In this document: in pieces, positions 28,201 to 39,069 of the stretch
How the letters are laid out: every line of letters begins with the position of its first letter
Position numbering within the stretch: position 1 is the first letter of the stretch
Assembly: GCA_023091735.1 (NCBI GenBank)
Contig: JALKBU010000340.1
Span: forward strand, 1-47,249
Length of the DNA stretch: 47,249 nucleotides
Origin: Trichomonas tenax
Taxonomy: Eukaryota > Parabasalia > Trichomonadida > Trichomonadidae
Direction: 5' to 3'
Program-made: the position numbers and the translations under genes
Notes under the pieces: model-generated
Databases searched by the model: none
What the model saw: only the letters and a program-made list of their open reading frames with translations
What the model was told of the DNA's origin: nothing

Positions 28201-28334
28201 CTATGATTTATGTAGAAATTATACCAGGTGATCCTTTTGAATATGGAAAAATTTCAATTTTTTTTCATTAATTCTCTTTTGCAAAATAATTTCTATTTGA
28301 ACATTTTATATTACAGATAAAGTCGAATTATATC

Positions 28335-29169
28335 TTACTGCCAATATCTAAATAAATTTTTGAACCCTGAAACCGAAGTCAAATTTGTGAAATATGCGAA
28401 AGCGTAATTGGAGACATATGTTGCTTGATTGAACGGAGGAATAGAAATTAAGCTTGTGCATCTCTCAAAGCAATAATCACCAATTTGCTCAACAATCTCA
28501 AAACCAGCGACTTCAGCAAGGCTTTTGGTAATTCATAAAATCCATTATAGCTTACAATCCTCAGTTTATTGAATCCGGAAGCGATGCGTAAATGTGAACA
28601 ATAAGAATGCATATGGTTCGAATCTCAGTAAATTGTTAAAATCTGGTATTGAGTCTAAACTTATGCAGTTTGAAAAGGCATAATCCCAGAGTTCCTGAAG
28701 ATGACCCATTCCAGATATTTTAAGAAGATTAATGCAATCAGTAAAAGCATATTCTCTGATGTAAAGAAGATTGGGGAAAAGAGGAATTGATGTCAGACTA
28801 ATGCACTTTTGGAAGCAGTTTTTGCTAATTTCTGTGCCACTTTCGAATCTGGATAATGTTGTCAGAGAGGAGCATCCGTAAAAAGACTTTTCGTTGATTT
28901 TTCCAAGCTTATTGAAGCCTGAAACTGATATAAGGTTAATACTGTGATAAAATAGATTACATCCAACGCTTACGATGTTATTGAACGATGGGATATGTGT
29001 CAAGTTCGTGCACTCCTCGAATGCACTTTCTCCAATTTGTTATGATGTAAAAGGGGAAAAAATTCTTTGCCACTTTCTCGATAGTTTGCTTGTTCAGCAA
29101 ACTTTCCCTCTGAAAGAGTAACAAGGATTTTATTGATAATAACATGCTAACCACGAAAGGTGTCGCCAT
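28335..29169 (-). pseudogene. BspA-like leucine-rich repeat gene, frameshifted
   Basis: The minus strand encodes TpLRR/BspA-type repeats, a very large trichomonad surface-protein family, with units such as INEKSFYGCSSLTTL, SKNCFQKCISLTSIP, REYAFTDCINLLKIS and WDYAFSNCISLDSIP. The start is ATG at 29169 (MATPFVVSMLLSIKSLLLF, signal-like). The first frame runs to about 29030; a shift is then needed to enter the LRR frame (IGESAFEECTNLTHIP). This second frame runs to about 28570. A third shift leads into GDYCFERCTSLISIPPF and ANLTS-type units, ending at TAA 28335-28337. At least two frameshifts, and perhaps a third near 28600-28500, break the gene. No single protein spans it. The end lacks the membrane helix expected of surface members. 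Confidence 0.8.
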
Positions 29170-30250
29170 TCTCTAATACAAATGTATGACGAAATCAAAA
29201 CACATTGATAAGATATAATCAATTTAATATGGGCCTCGACGATTATTTCGTAATTCAAGGTTTTACAAGATGCTTATTAGAATGTGCTGCATTTGCGAAG
29301 ATTTTGAGGTATGAAATTATTGCGAAATTCACAATTCTACCGGATTTTCCCTTCAAAATCATACACTGACAACAAATAGTTACAAGATACAAAATACATT
29401 AGTTATGAGCAATTTGGCAAATTACGTCTTGAAATACAAATCGTCAATTAGTATTAAATCTTCATTTGTTCATATGGCCTCGAAAAATATAATTACCTAC
29501 AGTTACTCGCGACTAACAATACAAAGTTAACACACTTTCAATCAAAGTTTAATGAAATACAAAAACAAACCCTTTTTTTTCTAGCCACAGCAAGTATTTA
29601 TTGACATTGCAATACAATGAGATCTATGTGCACCCATATTCCTCTGTATATTCCCACAATGACAGTAATTTTAATTTGATAAATATTTGTTATACAAAAA
29701 AATCGTTGGCCAATTGCTTGTATGGTTTATCAAGCGTATGCATGATGGAGCTCAGACATATAACTCTCTGATTTCATCATAATTTTTTGATTTGGATATT
29801 GTTCGACTAAATTATGCGAATTCCTATAAATAACATATGAACTTGGTTATCAAAGAATCATTTTATTAATTGCTCTTAATAAATATGGGATAAAGCTCTA
29901 TTTAATACATATTTCAATAATGAATATCTATCAAAATATGTGTTAATTTAATACTAATCAAGTTGTTGCATTATACATGATGTTTATATTGTATGTATAT
30001 TGTGTATACTAGAATAACTCTTCATTTTATCCAAAATTAGATTTCTATCTGGACTCTCTATTTGGCGATTTCGTTCATGCCTTATATTATTTTCTCGCCA
30101 TTGTATGCTTGCTATTCCATCTGAGTTTAAAGGGAAAATCCGGTAAAACGAGAAGTTTTTCCCCTTTTATGATGTAGTTAATAAATGGTAAAATTTTACG
30201 GTCAAAACATACAAAATAATAAAATCATAACAAAATAAATAGATTATGAA
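29170..30250. other. Intergenic with one short open frame
   Basis: A 46-codon plus-strand frame (29229-29369, MGLDDYFVIQGFTRCLLECA) looks mildly coding but is too short to call. The rest is AT-rich without a frame, repeat or motif that I can support. Confidence 0.4.
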
Positions 30251-33013
30251 TTAATTCTTAATTATTATCGAAATTTCCTGCTTCACCTTTTGGAGGACTG
30301 ATTTATCGACTTCTTCTGTTGGTTTGTGATGTAGTGGGATTCCATTCATCAATGAGAAAAGGAAAACTCTGTTAGATCTCTTGTAATAATAAGCTGATAT
30401 CTGTTTCATTGCAAATAGGGCAACATCTGTGTTGCACACTGAACCTGGCTGTTCTGATTCCATTGTCTTAAGTTTTGTTCGTTGATCTGAACTTTTCTTC
30501 GGATTGGTAATGTAGACTATAAGATCTGATGCTTCCTTATATTTTGATGGACGTTGAACAGACTCTGTTTTAATCACACGTCTTTCATATTTCTTTATAA
30601 CCATATGCAAAGGTGGAAGATAAAGTTTTCGCTGTCCAAAATCGAACTGTGTCCACTGGAAGCGCTGCATAACACTCTGTACATATGGAGAAACAAATAA
30701 CAAAGATAAAGCAGCAATTTTTGTTCCTGTTGCTGTGTATGATGATAAATCAGCATCCATGATTTTATCAACAATTCTTAATGTTTCCATATGTGGTGAT
30801 GCAATTTCTGAAGATCCAAAGTTACATAAAGCAAGCAAAGAGCCAACTCTCACTTTCTCATCTTCGCTTCTCAAATTGTCTGTGAGTAATTCAATCTTGT
30901 CGAGAACAACACGGATTCCTTCATTTGTTTGGGCAAGAACGCCGAATAAATGAGGTGGCTCTGGGAACATCAGAGATGGATACTTAACATTATCGAAAGG
31001 AGAAACTTCATCAGTAAAAGAGGCACTGAATGTTGCATTAAATATATCAACATAGGAAGTATTGCCTTCAGACATCCACCACTTGACTTCTTCCTGCAGC
31101 ATTGTATTTTCTGAAACTAAGAATCGAATTGATCTCGCTGAGCCAACAAGGGATTTATAAACTTCAACATTTCCTTTGCAAACGCCTAAACAAGATTTAT
31201 CATGAACAATGCAGTCGCAGAATAATGAAAGGAATCCCGGTGATGTGTTTGATGGAAGCTTTGGAACAATAATATTCTTGAAAATGCAAATTCCGAAATA
31301 TTCATCCCCAATATGGGACTTTAGGGTAGCAATTGTAATATCAACGATTTCTTGCTGTGTTGAATCCATGAAAACTGTATATACAGCATTTGCAAGTGAT
31401 GAATCGGGGTTAAATTGTAATGAATTTAATATCATCTGTGCCGTCTGTGCCTTCGTTATTTTAGTGCCTATCTTGAGTAAGCTCTCGTATAAGTTCCATT
31501 TCTTAAGGATTTTCGTTGGCATTTCGTAGCATGACATAAAAGCCGAAATTTTGAAGATCGGCCAATATGGAGCGCTAGAATCTGGCTGCATTTTGACAAT
31601 GTTGTTCAGTGTCGTTTCGATGGCCTTCTTGAACAATGTTGATGATTCAAGAATCGACCAAAGATTATTATATTGGACGAAAAGTTTGAATAAAGCAATT
31701 AAACTTTCTTCCATAGCAACGCTTTTCTCACTCTTCTCGGATAGATATGCATTTGCAAAACATTCGAACAATTTGGTGAAGAAATTCGCTGCAGATTTAG
31801 TTTGGGACTCAGATTCATTGTGTGGCAATATAATGAACAGTAATTTGTAGATATTGTGCCATTCCCAGAGATATGGATCAAGAGAATTGAAAACAAACGA
31901 AGAAATGTTTGTAATTGATTGATTCATCGAATAAGATTGCGCAAGTTTGAAAACTAATGATGATGAGTTTGGCGTTATTGATCTTTGTGCATGTGCTGAT
32001 GATATTGCCGATAAATCGAGTTCACGCGCAATATTACTTCCAATATAAGGAAGAAGATCTTCTAAGAACAAAGCCGCAACTTTGCACTTAGGGGTGATAT
32101 CGTTTAACACTTTTATCAATCCAGAATCGATTAAAAAAAATAATGCAGATGCGCAAAACGCGTCTGCAGGTACCGATCGATGTTTGGGGTAAATAAGTTC
32201 TCGAAATAAGTTTATAATTCTTTCCGGTTGATGATTAATTGCTGTTAATAAATCAACAAATACGTTCTGTCCCATTCCAAAGTGAATTAAACCTGGCCAC
32301 GATCTGAGAAGTGTGCATAAAGCAGCTGAGCACTGCTCAAATTTCTCTGCGCTTGGTGGATTTATTTGTGTGAACGGAGAAACAAGTTCTGAAATGAAAT
32401 GATCTTGAATAACGAACGGAATTCTCTTTTCTATGGCCACAGGAACATACGACAACATTCTTTCGTTATTTGTGCTCATTAAAAATTTCATAAACAATGA
32501 TCTAAGTTGAGGAATCTCCCAAATTGGAGGACAGTCTTTGATTGCGCGTATAACCGTTGTTAAAATATTATCTTTCAATTTAAATTTTGGAGAATCATTG
32601 ACCGAAATTAATCCAAAAACAATTGAATTTGGCAATGTTCCGTGTTTTGAGATGATATAATTCGCGTAATGAAAAATTAAGTCTTCAAGGTCCGATGTTA
32701 TCTGGAATAACTCGAGTGTTCTGTAATCTACTGTAATAACGATTATTTTGTCGAAATTGTACTTTTCTGTGATGTATTCAGGCGTTATTTTCTCGAGTTC
32801 GTAACAGAGTTCGATGATTAATGTTGTTATTGCTAGGTTTTCGATTGAAAATATCTGATGAATGTAACCAGCGACAAAATCTAAGTTAATTTTTGAGATA
32901 TTTAGATTCTTTACTTCGTCAATCAAAGAACGAAGGATTTTAATCTGTTCTAAAGAGGAATAACCGCCATCGAAAACTTGCTGAAGCTTTATTTCGAAGG
33001 CGGAATTTATCAT
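30251..33013 (-). CDS. Rictor-like protein (TORC2 subunit)
   Basis: The 920 residues are helical throughout. The best evidence is the C-terminal Rictor block at about residues 684-800. PEPPHLFGVLAQTNEGIRVV corresponds to the family's PHLYG motif followed by a KTxEG-like stretch. VGSLLALCNFGSSE matches the LxALGNIGSS block. ATGTKIAALSLLFVSP then FQWTQFDFGQRKLYLP matches the RGTCxYVLGLI and HxWD blocks. Rictor is the scaffold of TOR complex 2, a cytosolic/membrane kinase complex regulating AGC kinases. At 920 residues it is much shorter than human (about 1700) or yeast forms, lacking the long phosphorylated C-terminus. The start ATG (33011-33013) has both an initiator-like TCATTA and a TGACATGTAAA copy just upstream. 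Confidence 0.85.
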   Translation of the reverse strand: MINSAFEIKLQQVFDGGYSSLEQIKILRSLIDEVKNLNISKINLDFVAGYIHQIFSIENLAITTLIIELCYELEKITPEYITEKYNFDKIIVITVDYRTLELFQITSDLEDLIFHYANYIISKHGTLPNSIVFGLISVNDSPKFKLKDNILTTVIRAIKDCPPIWEIPQLRSLFMKFLMSTNNERMLSYVPVAIEKRIPFVIQDHFISELVSPFTQINPPSAEKFEQCSAALCTLLRSWPGLIHFGMGQNVFVDLLTAINHQPERIINLFRELIYPKHRSVPADAFCASALFFLIDSGLIKVLNDITPKCKVAALFLEDLLPYIGSNIARELDLSAISSAHAQRSITPNSSSLVFKLAQSYSMNQSITNISSFVFNSLDPYLWEWHNIYKLLFIILPHNESESQTKSAANFFTKLFECFANAYLSEKSEKSVAMEESLIALFKLFVQYNNLWSILESSTLFKKAIETTLNNIVKMQPDSSAPYWPIFKISAFMSCYEMPTKILKKWNLYESLLKIGTKITKAQTAQMILNSLQFNPDSSLANAVYTVFMDSTQQEIVDITIATLKSHIGDEYFGICIFKNIIVPKLPSNTSPGFLSLFCDCIVHDKSCLGVCKGNVEVYKSLVGSARSIRFLVSENTMLQEEVKWWMSEGNTSYVDIFNATFSASFTDEVSPFDNVKYPSLMFPEPPHLFGVLAQTNEGIRVVLDKIELLTDNLRSEDEKVRVGSLLALCNFGSSEIASPHMETLRIVDKIMDADLSSYTATGTKIAALSLLFVSPYVQSVMQRFQWTQFDFGQRKLYLPPLHMVIKKYERRVIKTESVQRPSKYKEASDLIVYITNPKKSSDQRTKLKTMESEQPGSVCNTDVALFAMKQISAYYYKRSNRVFLFSLMNGIPLHHKPTEEVDKSVLQKVKQEISIIIKN

Positions 33014-33019
33014 TAATGA
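33014..33019 (-). promoter_or_regulatory. Initiator-like TCATTA
   Basis: TCATTA directly before the Rictor ATG, with the A+1 about 4 nt upstream. It is 4 bp from the TGACATGTAAA copy, so this promoter has both elements. Confidence 0.45.
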
Positions 33020-33023
33020 ATTA

Positions 33024-33034
33024 TTTACATGTCA
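33024..33034 (-). promoter_or_regulatory. TGACATGTAAA element upstream of the Rictor-like gene
   Basis: Exact motif on the gene's strand, 10 nt upstream of the ATG. It also contains ATG TAA, but it is probably upstream of the transcript start. Confidence 0.5.
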
Positions 33035-33354
33035 AATTTTTTTATTTGTCAATTTCGTATGTGCGATCTCGAATAAACTTAAACACATTTCTTATGGTTT
33101 TCGTCCCTTCTTTTTGATAATGTGTGATTATCTATTTTTTGTGCAATAGAGTATGCAATGCATTTCAGTGTGCCTTTATTTGTTATTTTATTCAGGCGAA
33201 AAGTGCATTTGTTTTATATATATATAAACGGCGTGCACAAAAAACATATATACGTCCTGTAAATTTTGAATTTTTCTGTATAAATCTAGTTATATATAAA
33301 GAAAATTGATGATTACAAAAAAACAAAACATTACAAATAATTTTATAAAATATA

Positions 33355-35409
33355 TCAAACACAACCAATAACATAGTTCGCATGGGAATCCAAAATGCTG
33401 TCAGCCATTCTCATGATAATTTCTATTCCGGTATTATCGCATTCAACATCAGATTGTCTGTTCAGTTTTGAAATGTAAAAATGCTCGACTTCGAATGGTT
33501 GGCTGCCAAGAATTTCTTCAATTTTATCAAGGAACTGTTCATAAAACATTCCAATGAAGTTCTCGCCTTCAAGCTGCTCATTGACTAAGTCCACAACGAG
33601 ATCTAAGTAGTCCGGGGTGAATTTGAAAGGACGCCGCGCACCATCAGGTATCTGAATAATGGGTAATGGTGAACCATAAGCACGTGATTTCTGGCATGAA
33701 GCGAAGACCTCGGCTGTAAAAAACTGCCTGAGGAATGATCTGATTTCACTATCCTGCTTAGGTGGAGTTACAGGAATGTCATTTAGTAACTCATCAAGAG
33801 GTGCTGAACGAATCATCTGTGTGGCACTGAGAGATAACTCGGAATAATCCGATGATGAGGGCGAAACAGGTTCCTCATGAAGATGCATATGCTCATCGTC
33901 ACTTGAAAGTATTTCGTCTGCAGAACTGTCTTCTGATGAATTATTATGAGGTTTTTCATTGTCGTTATTCGTGGGAGTGACAAGATCAGCAATATCGACA
34001 TCACTTAATGAATCAGAAAGCATATCTATCGGTATTTCGCTATCATGGACATCTCCTTCTTTATCATATTCATCGCTCGAGTTTTTCTTTTTCTCTTCTT
34101 TCTCAGCCTTTGCATTTTGAGTGGCAGGATCCGAGTCTGTTGAAAAGTCTGATGAAATAGATGGTGGTGGAGAAACTTCAAGCTGTGGAATAGGCGACGT
34201 TGGTCTCCTCACCATGATGATTGGCATTCTTCTGATTGTTGGCGCTGATGTCGAATTAGTTAATGGAGATCCAACAGGAGATGATCCAGGACTTAATATT
34301 GGAGCAATGCTAACTGTGTCATTCATGCTCTGGATCGCAAAATGAACCTTTGCTGTCTTTCTTAGTGATTCTCCTTTCTCTGCTTCATCTATTTCGATTT
34401 CCTCGTTTGATTTTGTTATTATATCTTGTTTCATTATGTCCCATGGCGCATTATCGCTTTCCATGGATTTTTCGATAGGAGATGAAAAGTCCTCTTGACT
34501 GTAAAAGACGTCATACTCATTATCTACTGAATATGTCGGATGTTTCTTTGAATCATCGGGACTATCGACAGAATATTGGTTCCTACTTGGTGGATTTGAT
34601 AATGCAGGGGCTGCAATTTCTATAGGTGGTAAATTAAGCTCTTCTTCTGAGCCACTTGTAAAAATTTGATTTGCATCTGGCGAAAGAATTGATTTTGGCA
34701 TAACTTCTTCCTCGTCGCTGTTGCCTGTATCAATATTTGAGATATTGTCGATTTCAGCTGATGAATTTCTTTTGCGAATAACAGTTGGAATATGAGATTT
34801 TTCTTCTGCTTCTTTTATGTTTAAAATATCATCATCACTTGATTCTTCTTCTGTAAAATTATCTGATTCATTGATTATTTTATTGTTAACTATAGAAAAT
34901 GCGTTTGAATTTGATTGAGTCAAACTTTGCTTTTGTGTTTGAGTACTGATATAGCTTGAGCGAGTATTTTGGCTCTTGGTTTGGCTAAAGGCAGTCGTGT
35001 ATTTGGTTATATGTGTGTTTATTGATACGTTTCGGAGCATTACAACCTTTCTGCCTTTCTTCTGAGGTTTTTGTTCATTTGCTGTTTCTGTTGGTGTCTC
35101 CTGTTTAGCGGATTTTTCGATAGGAGATGAATTTTTCTTTGGATTCCAATTTTCGTGAGAATCCGTTTGTTTATAATTTTCGTTATCTGCTTCTAATTTT
35201 GTTTTACTATCTTTATTCTGTTTATTTGATTCAGATTTTTTGTGCTTTGATTCAGTTTCTTGGTCTGATTTTGTAGTTTTAGTTTTGATTATCGACTTAA
35301 GCAACTGTTTCGACCATTTATCGAATATAACCCTTTTCTTGTACTTACGGATTTGCTTACCTTTTGAGATGAGCTCATCCCTCTGTTTCTTGGTGACTCC
35401 ATCGCTCAT
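33355..35409 (-). CDS. Acidic Ser-rich, mostly disordered protein of unknown function
   Basis: Start chosen at the ATG of MSDGVTKKQRDELISKGKQ (35409), giving 684 residues. The frame is open to 35595 from TTG, with another ATG at 35499 (MYCRKNAKI). However, a perfect TGCCATGTAAA copy (35444-35454) lies inside that extension, 34 nt before 35409, which argues for the shorter form. The N-terminus is basic and helical (IRKYKKRVIFDKWSKQLL). Residues 60 to about 540 are low-complexity, rich in Ser, Glu, Asp and Lys (SDSLSDVDIADL). The C-terminal 130 residues look folded (IRSFLRQFFTAEVFASC, FTPDYLDLVVDLVNEQLE). That last phrase vaguely resembles DUF4378-type C-terminal domains, but this is not secure. 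Function not assigned. Confidence 0.85.
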   Translation of the reverse strand: MSDGVTKKQRDELISKGKQIRKYKKRVIFDKWSKQLLKSIIKTKTTKSDQETESKHKKSESNKQNKDSKTKLEADNENYKQTDSHENWNPKKNSSPIEKSAKQETPTETANEQKPQKKGRKVVMLRNVSINTHITKYTTAFSQTKSQNTRSSYISTQTQKQSLTQSNSNAFSIVNNKIINESDNFTEEESSDDDILNIKEAEEKSHIPTVIRKRNSSAEIDNISNIDTGNSDEEEVMPKSILSPDANQIFTSGSEEELNLPPIEIAAPALSNPPSRNQYSVDSPDDSKKHPTYSVDNEYDVFYSQEDFSSPIEKSMESDNAPWDIMKQDIITKSNEEIEIDEAEKGESLRKTAKVHFAIQSMNDTVSIAPILSPGSSPVGSPLTNSTSAPTIRRMPIIMVRRPTSPIPQLEVSPPPSISSDFSTDSDPATQNAKAEKEEKKKNSSDEYDKEGDVHDSEIPIDMLSDSLSDVDIADLVTPTNNDNEKPHNNSSEDSSADEILSSDDEHMHLHEEPVSPSSSDYSELSLSATQMIRSAPLDELLNDIPVTPPKQDSEIRSFLRQFFTAEVFASCQKSRAYGSPLPIIQIPDGARRPFKFTPDYLDLVVDLVNEQLEGENFIGMFYEQFLDKIEEILGSQPFEVEHFYISKLNRQSDVECDNTGIEIIMRMADSILDSHANYVIGCV

Positions 35410-36915
35410 TCCCAAAAGAGATATTTTATATTTGTCATTTATGTTTACATGGCAGAAAATATTCTTAGGTGAAATTTTCGCATTTTTTCGACAATACATA
35501 GTGAGATATCCAATTTCATAAATTTTCGATATGAAAATACAAAAAAATAGGAAAGAGATTTGTAATAAACTGATTGCATCATTTTTGGCGAACAAGGTTG
35601 GCGATCAACATAAAACGATAGTCCATATCTCTGTTCATGAAAGAATGAAAAATATCTAAAATTCAGAGAATATCAGATCTGATATCCTCTAAACTAGGCC
35701 ATTAAACAATAATTCTTTTGTAAAACAAAACAAAAACAATAATAGCAACAAAAGATATGCAAAACAATAAGACTTCGGTAGGTATGAAGTCAAATTACAT
35801 ATCAATCATATATTGAATATTCTGGGAAGAGTGCTACTACTAAAATTCTATTCTCCTGGGATACAAATAATCAATGCTCTAATTCAATTCATCATATGAA
35901 GAAAGTCTTTCAAGAAATGTTTTCGATACGATTTTAAGAGCTTCTAGAACATATTAAGGCAAAGTAAAATAGTTAAATATTACAAGTTCATAGCGATTTT
36001 TCATTGGTTTGATGAAAATTCAATGGGTACGCAATGGATTTTAATATCTTTACTTGAAATATCAAGATTAAGATATTGGAATCATCATTAATGATATAGG
36101 TAATTTAGAAAATTAGTGAGGATGCTCTCTTTAGGCTACAAATCATTACGTATTCTTTGGAATATCATCAAAAGTAAACAAAATGAATAATTCATCCTTT
36201 GCACTCTAGCTGCATAAACTGTAAATGTATCCTAAGCAGTAACATGAAACAAATAGTTGATTTCAATATTCAGATTTTGAAAGTTTTAAATTGAACAGCA
36301 ATTCTTTGAGAATATATTAACAAAACTGTATAAAGTATCTGGAGATGGTATTCAAGCAATTTTAACGTTTTTTGATGATGAATTTTTTAAAAACCTACAA
36401 TTCCAAAATGTTCGGCCGAATTTTTAATTTGCATCATTGGTAAGTCTTAGAGCTTGAGATTTGAAGTCAAATTTTGTATAATGTAAATACAATATGGAAA
36501 ATATTGCGAATAATATCAGTGGTAATGAAGTGGTGTATTGAATATTGATACCCATTTATAGCTGAAGGTATCAAAGACTCGTTTTACACAATTTTGGTGC
36601 AAGAATCAAAACTCTCCATTTGGATTTGTAAACATCTCAAAAAATGTGTTGGTATCATTTTTCGCATCAGTTGATAAAATCATAAAACCAAAATTAGAAA
36701 AGGGTTGGGGGCAATTAAATTTTTATACGCAAAGTCGACGAAACTCGTTTTTTATCTCACTGGATTAACTTTTTGCGAAGTTATTGAACAACAATGTACA
36801 AAATCCTGTTGTGCATGATATATTAAAGAATTAGCTAACAAAGTCTATATTTCATTAAAATATTAGGTATATCTTGCATTACAAACATTGATTTGCCATG
36901 ATGTGCTTTACTCAT
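35410..36915. other. Gene-poor intergenic region
   Basis: No gene can be supported. Short overlapping frames near 35810-35940 (SGKSATTKILFSWDTNNQ) might be a relic but are unsupported. Otherwise AT-rich, unremarkable DNA before the large palindrome. Confidence 0.45.
35444..35454 (-). promoter_or_regulatory. TGCCATGTAAA element upstream of the 33355-35409 gene
   Basis: Exact motif on the coding strand, 34 nt upstream of the chosen ATG. Its position inside the upstream open frame helps decide the start. Confidence 0.5.
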
Positions 36916-37307
36916 TATAATATATTATATTACCATTGTATAGCATTTTATAACGTAAAATAGGCTGTTGTCGATGATAAATATGTAAATCTAATCACAA
37001 ATATGTTTTTTTTTTGGAAAAAAGTATTCCAAGTGTTCTAACATAAGCTCTATGTGTTATTCTCCCAAAAATAATGATGATTCTTTTCAAATTTTCCTGC
37101 TCTATTCTTCCCAATTTAATAAATTTAGCCGCGCAAAAAGAGTCATCATTATTTTTGGGAGAATAACACATAGAGCTTATGTGTGAATACTTGGAATACT
37201 TTATTCCAAAAAAAAACATATTTGTGATTAGATTTACCTATTTATCATCGACAACAACCTATTTTACGTTATGAAAATGCTATACAATGAGAATATAATA
37301 TATTATA
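36916..37307. repeat. 392-bp palindrome with 172-bp arms, MITE-like
   Basis: Bases 36916-37087 and 37136-37307 are inverted copies of equal length (172 bp) with a handful of mismatches and single-base indels, around a 48-bp spacer. The arms start tataatatattatat and share gttgtcgatgataaat, aaatctaatcacaaatatg and ataagctctatgtgttat. No ORF with a plausible protein lies inside. A foldback or MITE-type transposable element is likely; transcription would yield a long dsRNA hairpin. Target-site duplications at the ends are not obvious. Confidence 0.85.
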
Positions 37308-37957
37308 CTGATTACATTAATATTATTTATCGAATTTGGAATTGTTAGATTTTCGAGGAAAGAATTATCTACGCATGCAGATCTTCCATCACCTATTTGA
37401 ATTCCGCTGGAGACAACTGTATAAGTAATCGATCTCTCTGCAGGATATGAGCAGGAAATTGTTTACATTTTATATATGACACTTTTGATGTATTCTCTAT
37501 CGGAAAACTGACATAATAAGATTAACAATCGTGGAAACTCGCAATTCATCTTCAAATAATTTATCTAAACACATGTAAGTATCACATTGGAAGAGTTAAT
37601 TTGATATGTTTCTTTAAATGTTGCTTTATTTCATAAATGAAGCAGTGCAAAATAAATTAAAGTTTAATTATAGATACTCCACATTGATATGTTTATATCA
37701 CATTAATTATTCTTTTCTTATTTCTAAAATTTGTGTAATTTCAACAACTAAATTAGTACTTCGATTTCGATGCTGAAAACTCAACAAAATATGCAATTCT
37801 ATTATGTGTAATAACATAATTTGTCTTGCAGCGATTCTATTTAATGTGATATGAGGTACAGATATTTTCGAGTAATAGCATAGATGAAATGATAAATATT
37901 TGACATAAATACTAAAATTTGTTTTGTAAAGAGATTTTTAACGTGTAATTTGACATA
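37308..37957. other. Intergenic upstream of the WDR53-like gene
   Basis: AT-rich. The last 30 bp (taacgtgtaatttgaca) contain only a weak relative of the TGNCATGTAAA motif. Nothing else supported. Confidence 0.5.
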
Positions 37958-38845
37958 ATGGAAGTTAGTGACCTGGTCAATTGTGTCGAATGCTTCAAAG
38001 GAACGAGCAATTTGATCTCCGTCGGATGCGAAGAAGGTAAATTTGCAGTCTATGATACTGAAAAGCAAACTTCGATTTTTGAATTCCAAAGAGACGACGC
38101 TGTCATCGTTACAAGGATTGCTGACGATAACGTTGTATATTCTGCAACAGAAACAACGATTTTCAAGCATGATATTCGCGAAAATGGATCAGGAAATTTA
38201 GTTTTTACCGCACCAAGTGAAATCTCAGACTTTTCAGTCAATGATTCACTTTTAGCTGTCGCAACAATGAACAATGATATTGTTTTATCTGACAAATGCA
38301 TTCTCAAAAAGCAAAAATCTTCATCAATTTTACCACCTGTTTGTAATTCTCTTTGTTTCAAGAACAAAGATAAAATTGTTGCAGGATATATTGATTTATC
38401 TGTTGGTGAATGGACATTATCATCTCGCAAATTTAATGGCTATAAATTAAACAATCCAGGACAACATGTAAACCCTGCTGTTGTTCACTGTGTTGCATGC
38501 TTAGGAAACACAACAGCGGCAGCCACCCAAAACGGTCTTTCTATATTCGTTGATGGAAACATCATCGCTTCAGGACCATTTGAACATGATGGTGCTGTTC
38601 ACTGCGTCACATTCGCTCCATGCTTTCCAGGAAAAGTCACTGTTTCTGGTGGTGCTGATGGATCATTGATGGTTCTGGATGTTGATAACAAGAAAGTTAT
38701 TGACGTCATTGGTAATGATGAAGAAAAGATCCAAATGATTTCTGCTAATGCCAAGTTCATTGCTGTTGCAGACACATCAGATGCAGGCTCAATTGGCATT
38801 TTTACACCTGATGATTTCAGCAAGAATGATGAAAAAGAGAATTAA
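37958..38845 (+). CDS. WD40-repeat protein, WDR53-like
   Basis: The 295 residues consist of WD40-type blades, degenerate at the N-terminus (GCEEGKFAVYDTEKQ) and clearer at the C-terminus (GGADGSLMVLDVDNKK). The segment NPGQHVNPAVVHCVACLGN closely matches the conserved SPGQLLNPALAH region between blades that marks WDR53. This is the basis for the call rather than a generic WD40 label. Human WDR53 has been reported as a DDB1-CUL4 ubiquitin-ligase receptor; whether that applies here is unknown. It is slightly short for a seven-blade propeller. It is the first of four co-oriented genes with spacers of 224, 70 and 241 bp. The ATG follows closely after tttgacata. Confidence 0.8.
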   Translation: MEVSDLVNCVECFKGTSNLISVGCEEGKFAVYDTEKQTSIFEFQRDDAVIVTRIADDNVVYSATETTIFKHDIRENGSGNLVFTAPSEISDFSVNDSLLAVATMNNDIVLSDKCILKKQKSSSILPPVCNSLCFKNKDKIVAGYIDLSVGEWTLSSRKFNGYKLNNPGQHVNPAVVHCVACLGNTTAAATQNGLSIFVDGNIIASGPFEHDGAVHCVTFAPCFPGKVTVSGGADGSLMVLDVDNKKVIDVIGNDEEKIQMISANAKFIAVADTSDAGSIGIFTPDDFSKNDEKEN

Positions 38846-39042
38846 GCTATCATCACTTTTCAAAAGCCAAAAGCAGCAAATTTATATAATATTTTTATAG
38901 AGTAAACACTTTTCTATTTATTATAACGAATATTGAAAAATATTTTGATTTAAGAAATAATTTTCATTCCAAAACTTTATATCTTTAAGTGCTTATGCTT
39001 GTGCAAAGTTTAAAAGTTCAAAATTAGCAGTGAAAGCATATA

Positions 39043-39053
39043 TGCCATGTAAA
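39043..39053 (+). promoter_or_regulatory. TGCCATGTAAA element upstream of the bromodomain gene
   Basis: Exact motif, 16 nt before the ATG at 39070. No initiator-like TCA site lies between it and the ATG. Confidence 0.5.
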
Positions 39054-39069
39054 TTGTAAAAGTGGCAAA

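Noticed and set aside
28615..28640. ggttcgaatc as a tRNA T-loop
   Set aside because: It lies in the BspA-like relic and encodes LRFEP; no flanking tRNA arms are found.
36995..37219. 74-codon frame inside the palindrome
   Set aside because: It crosses the spacer and both arms, has no ATG at its start, and is explained by the inverted repeat.
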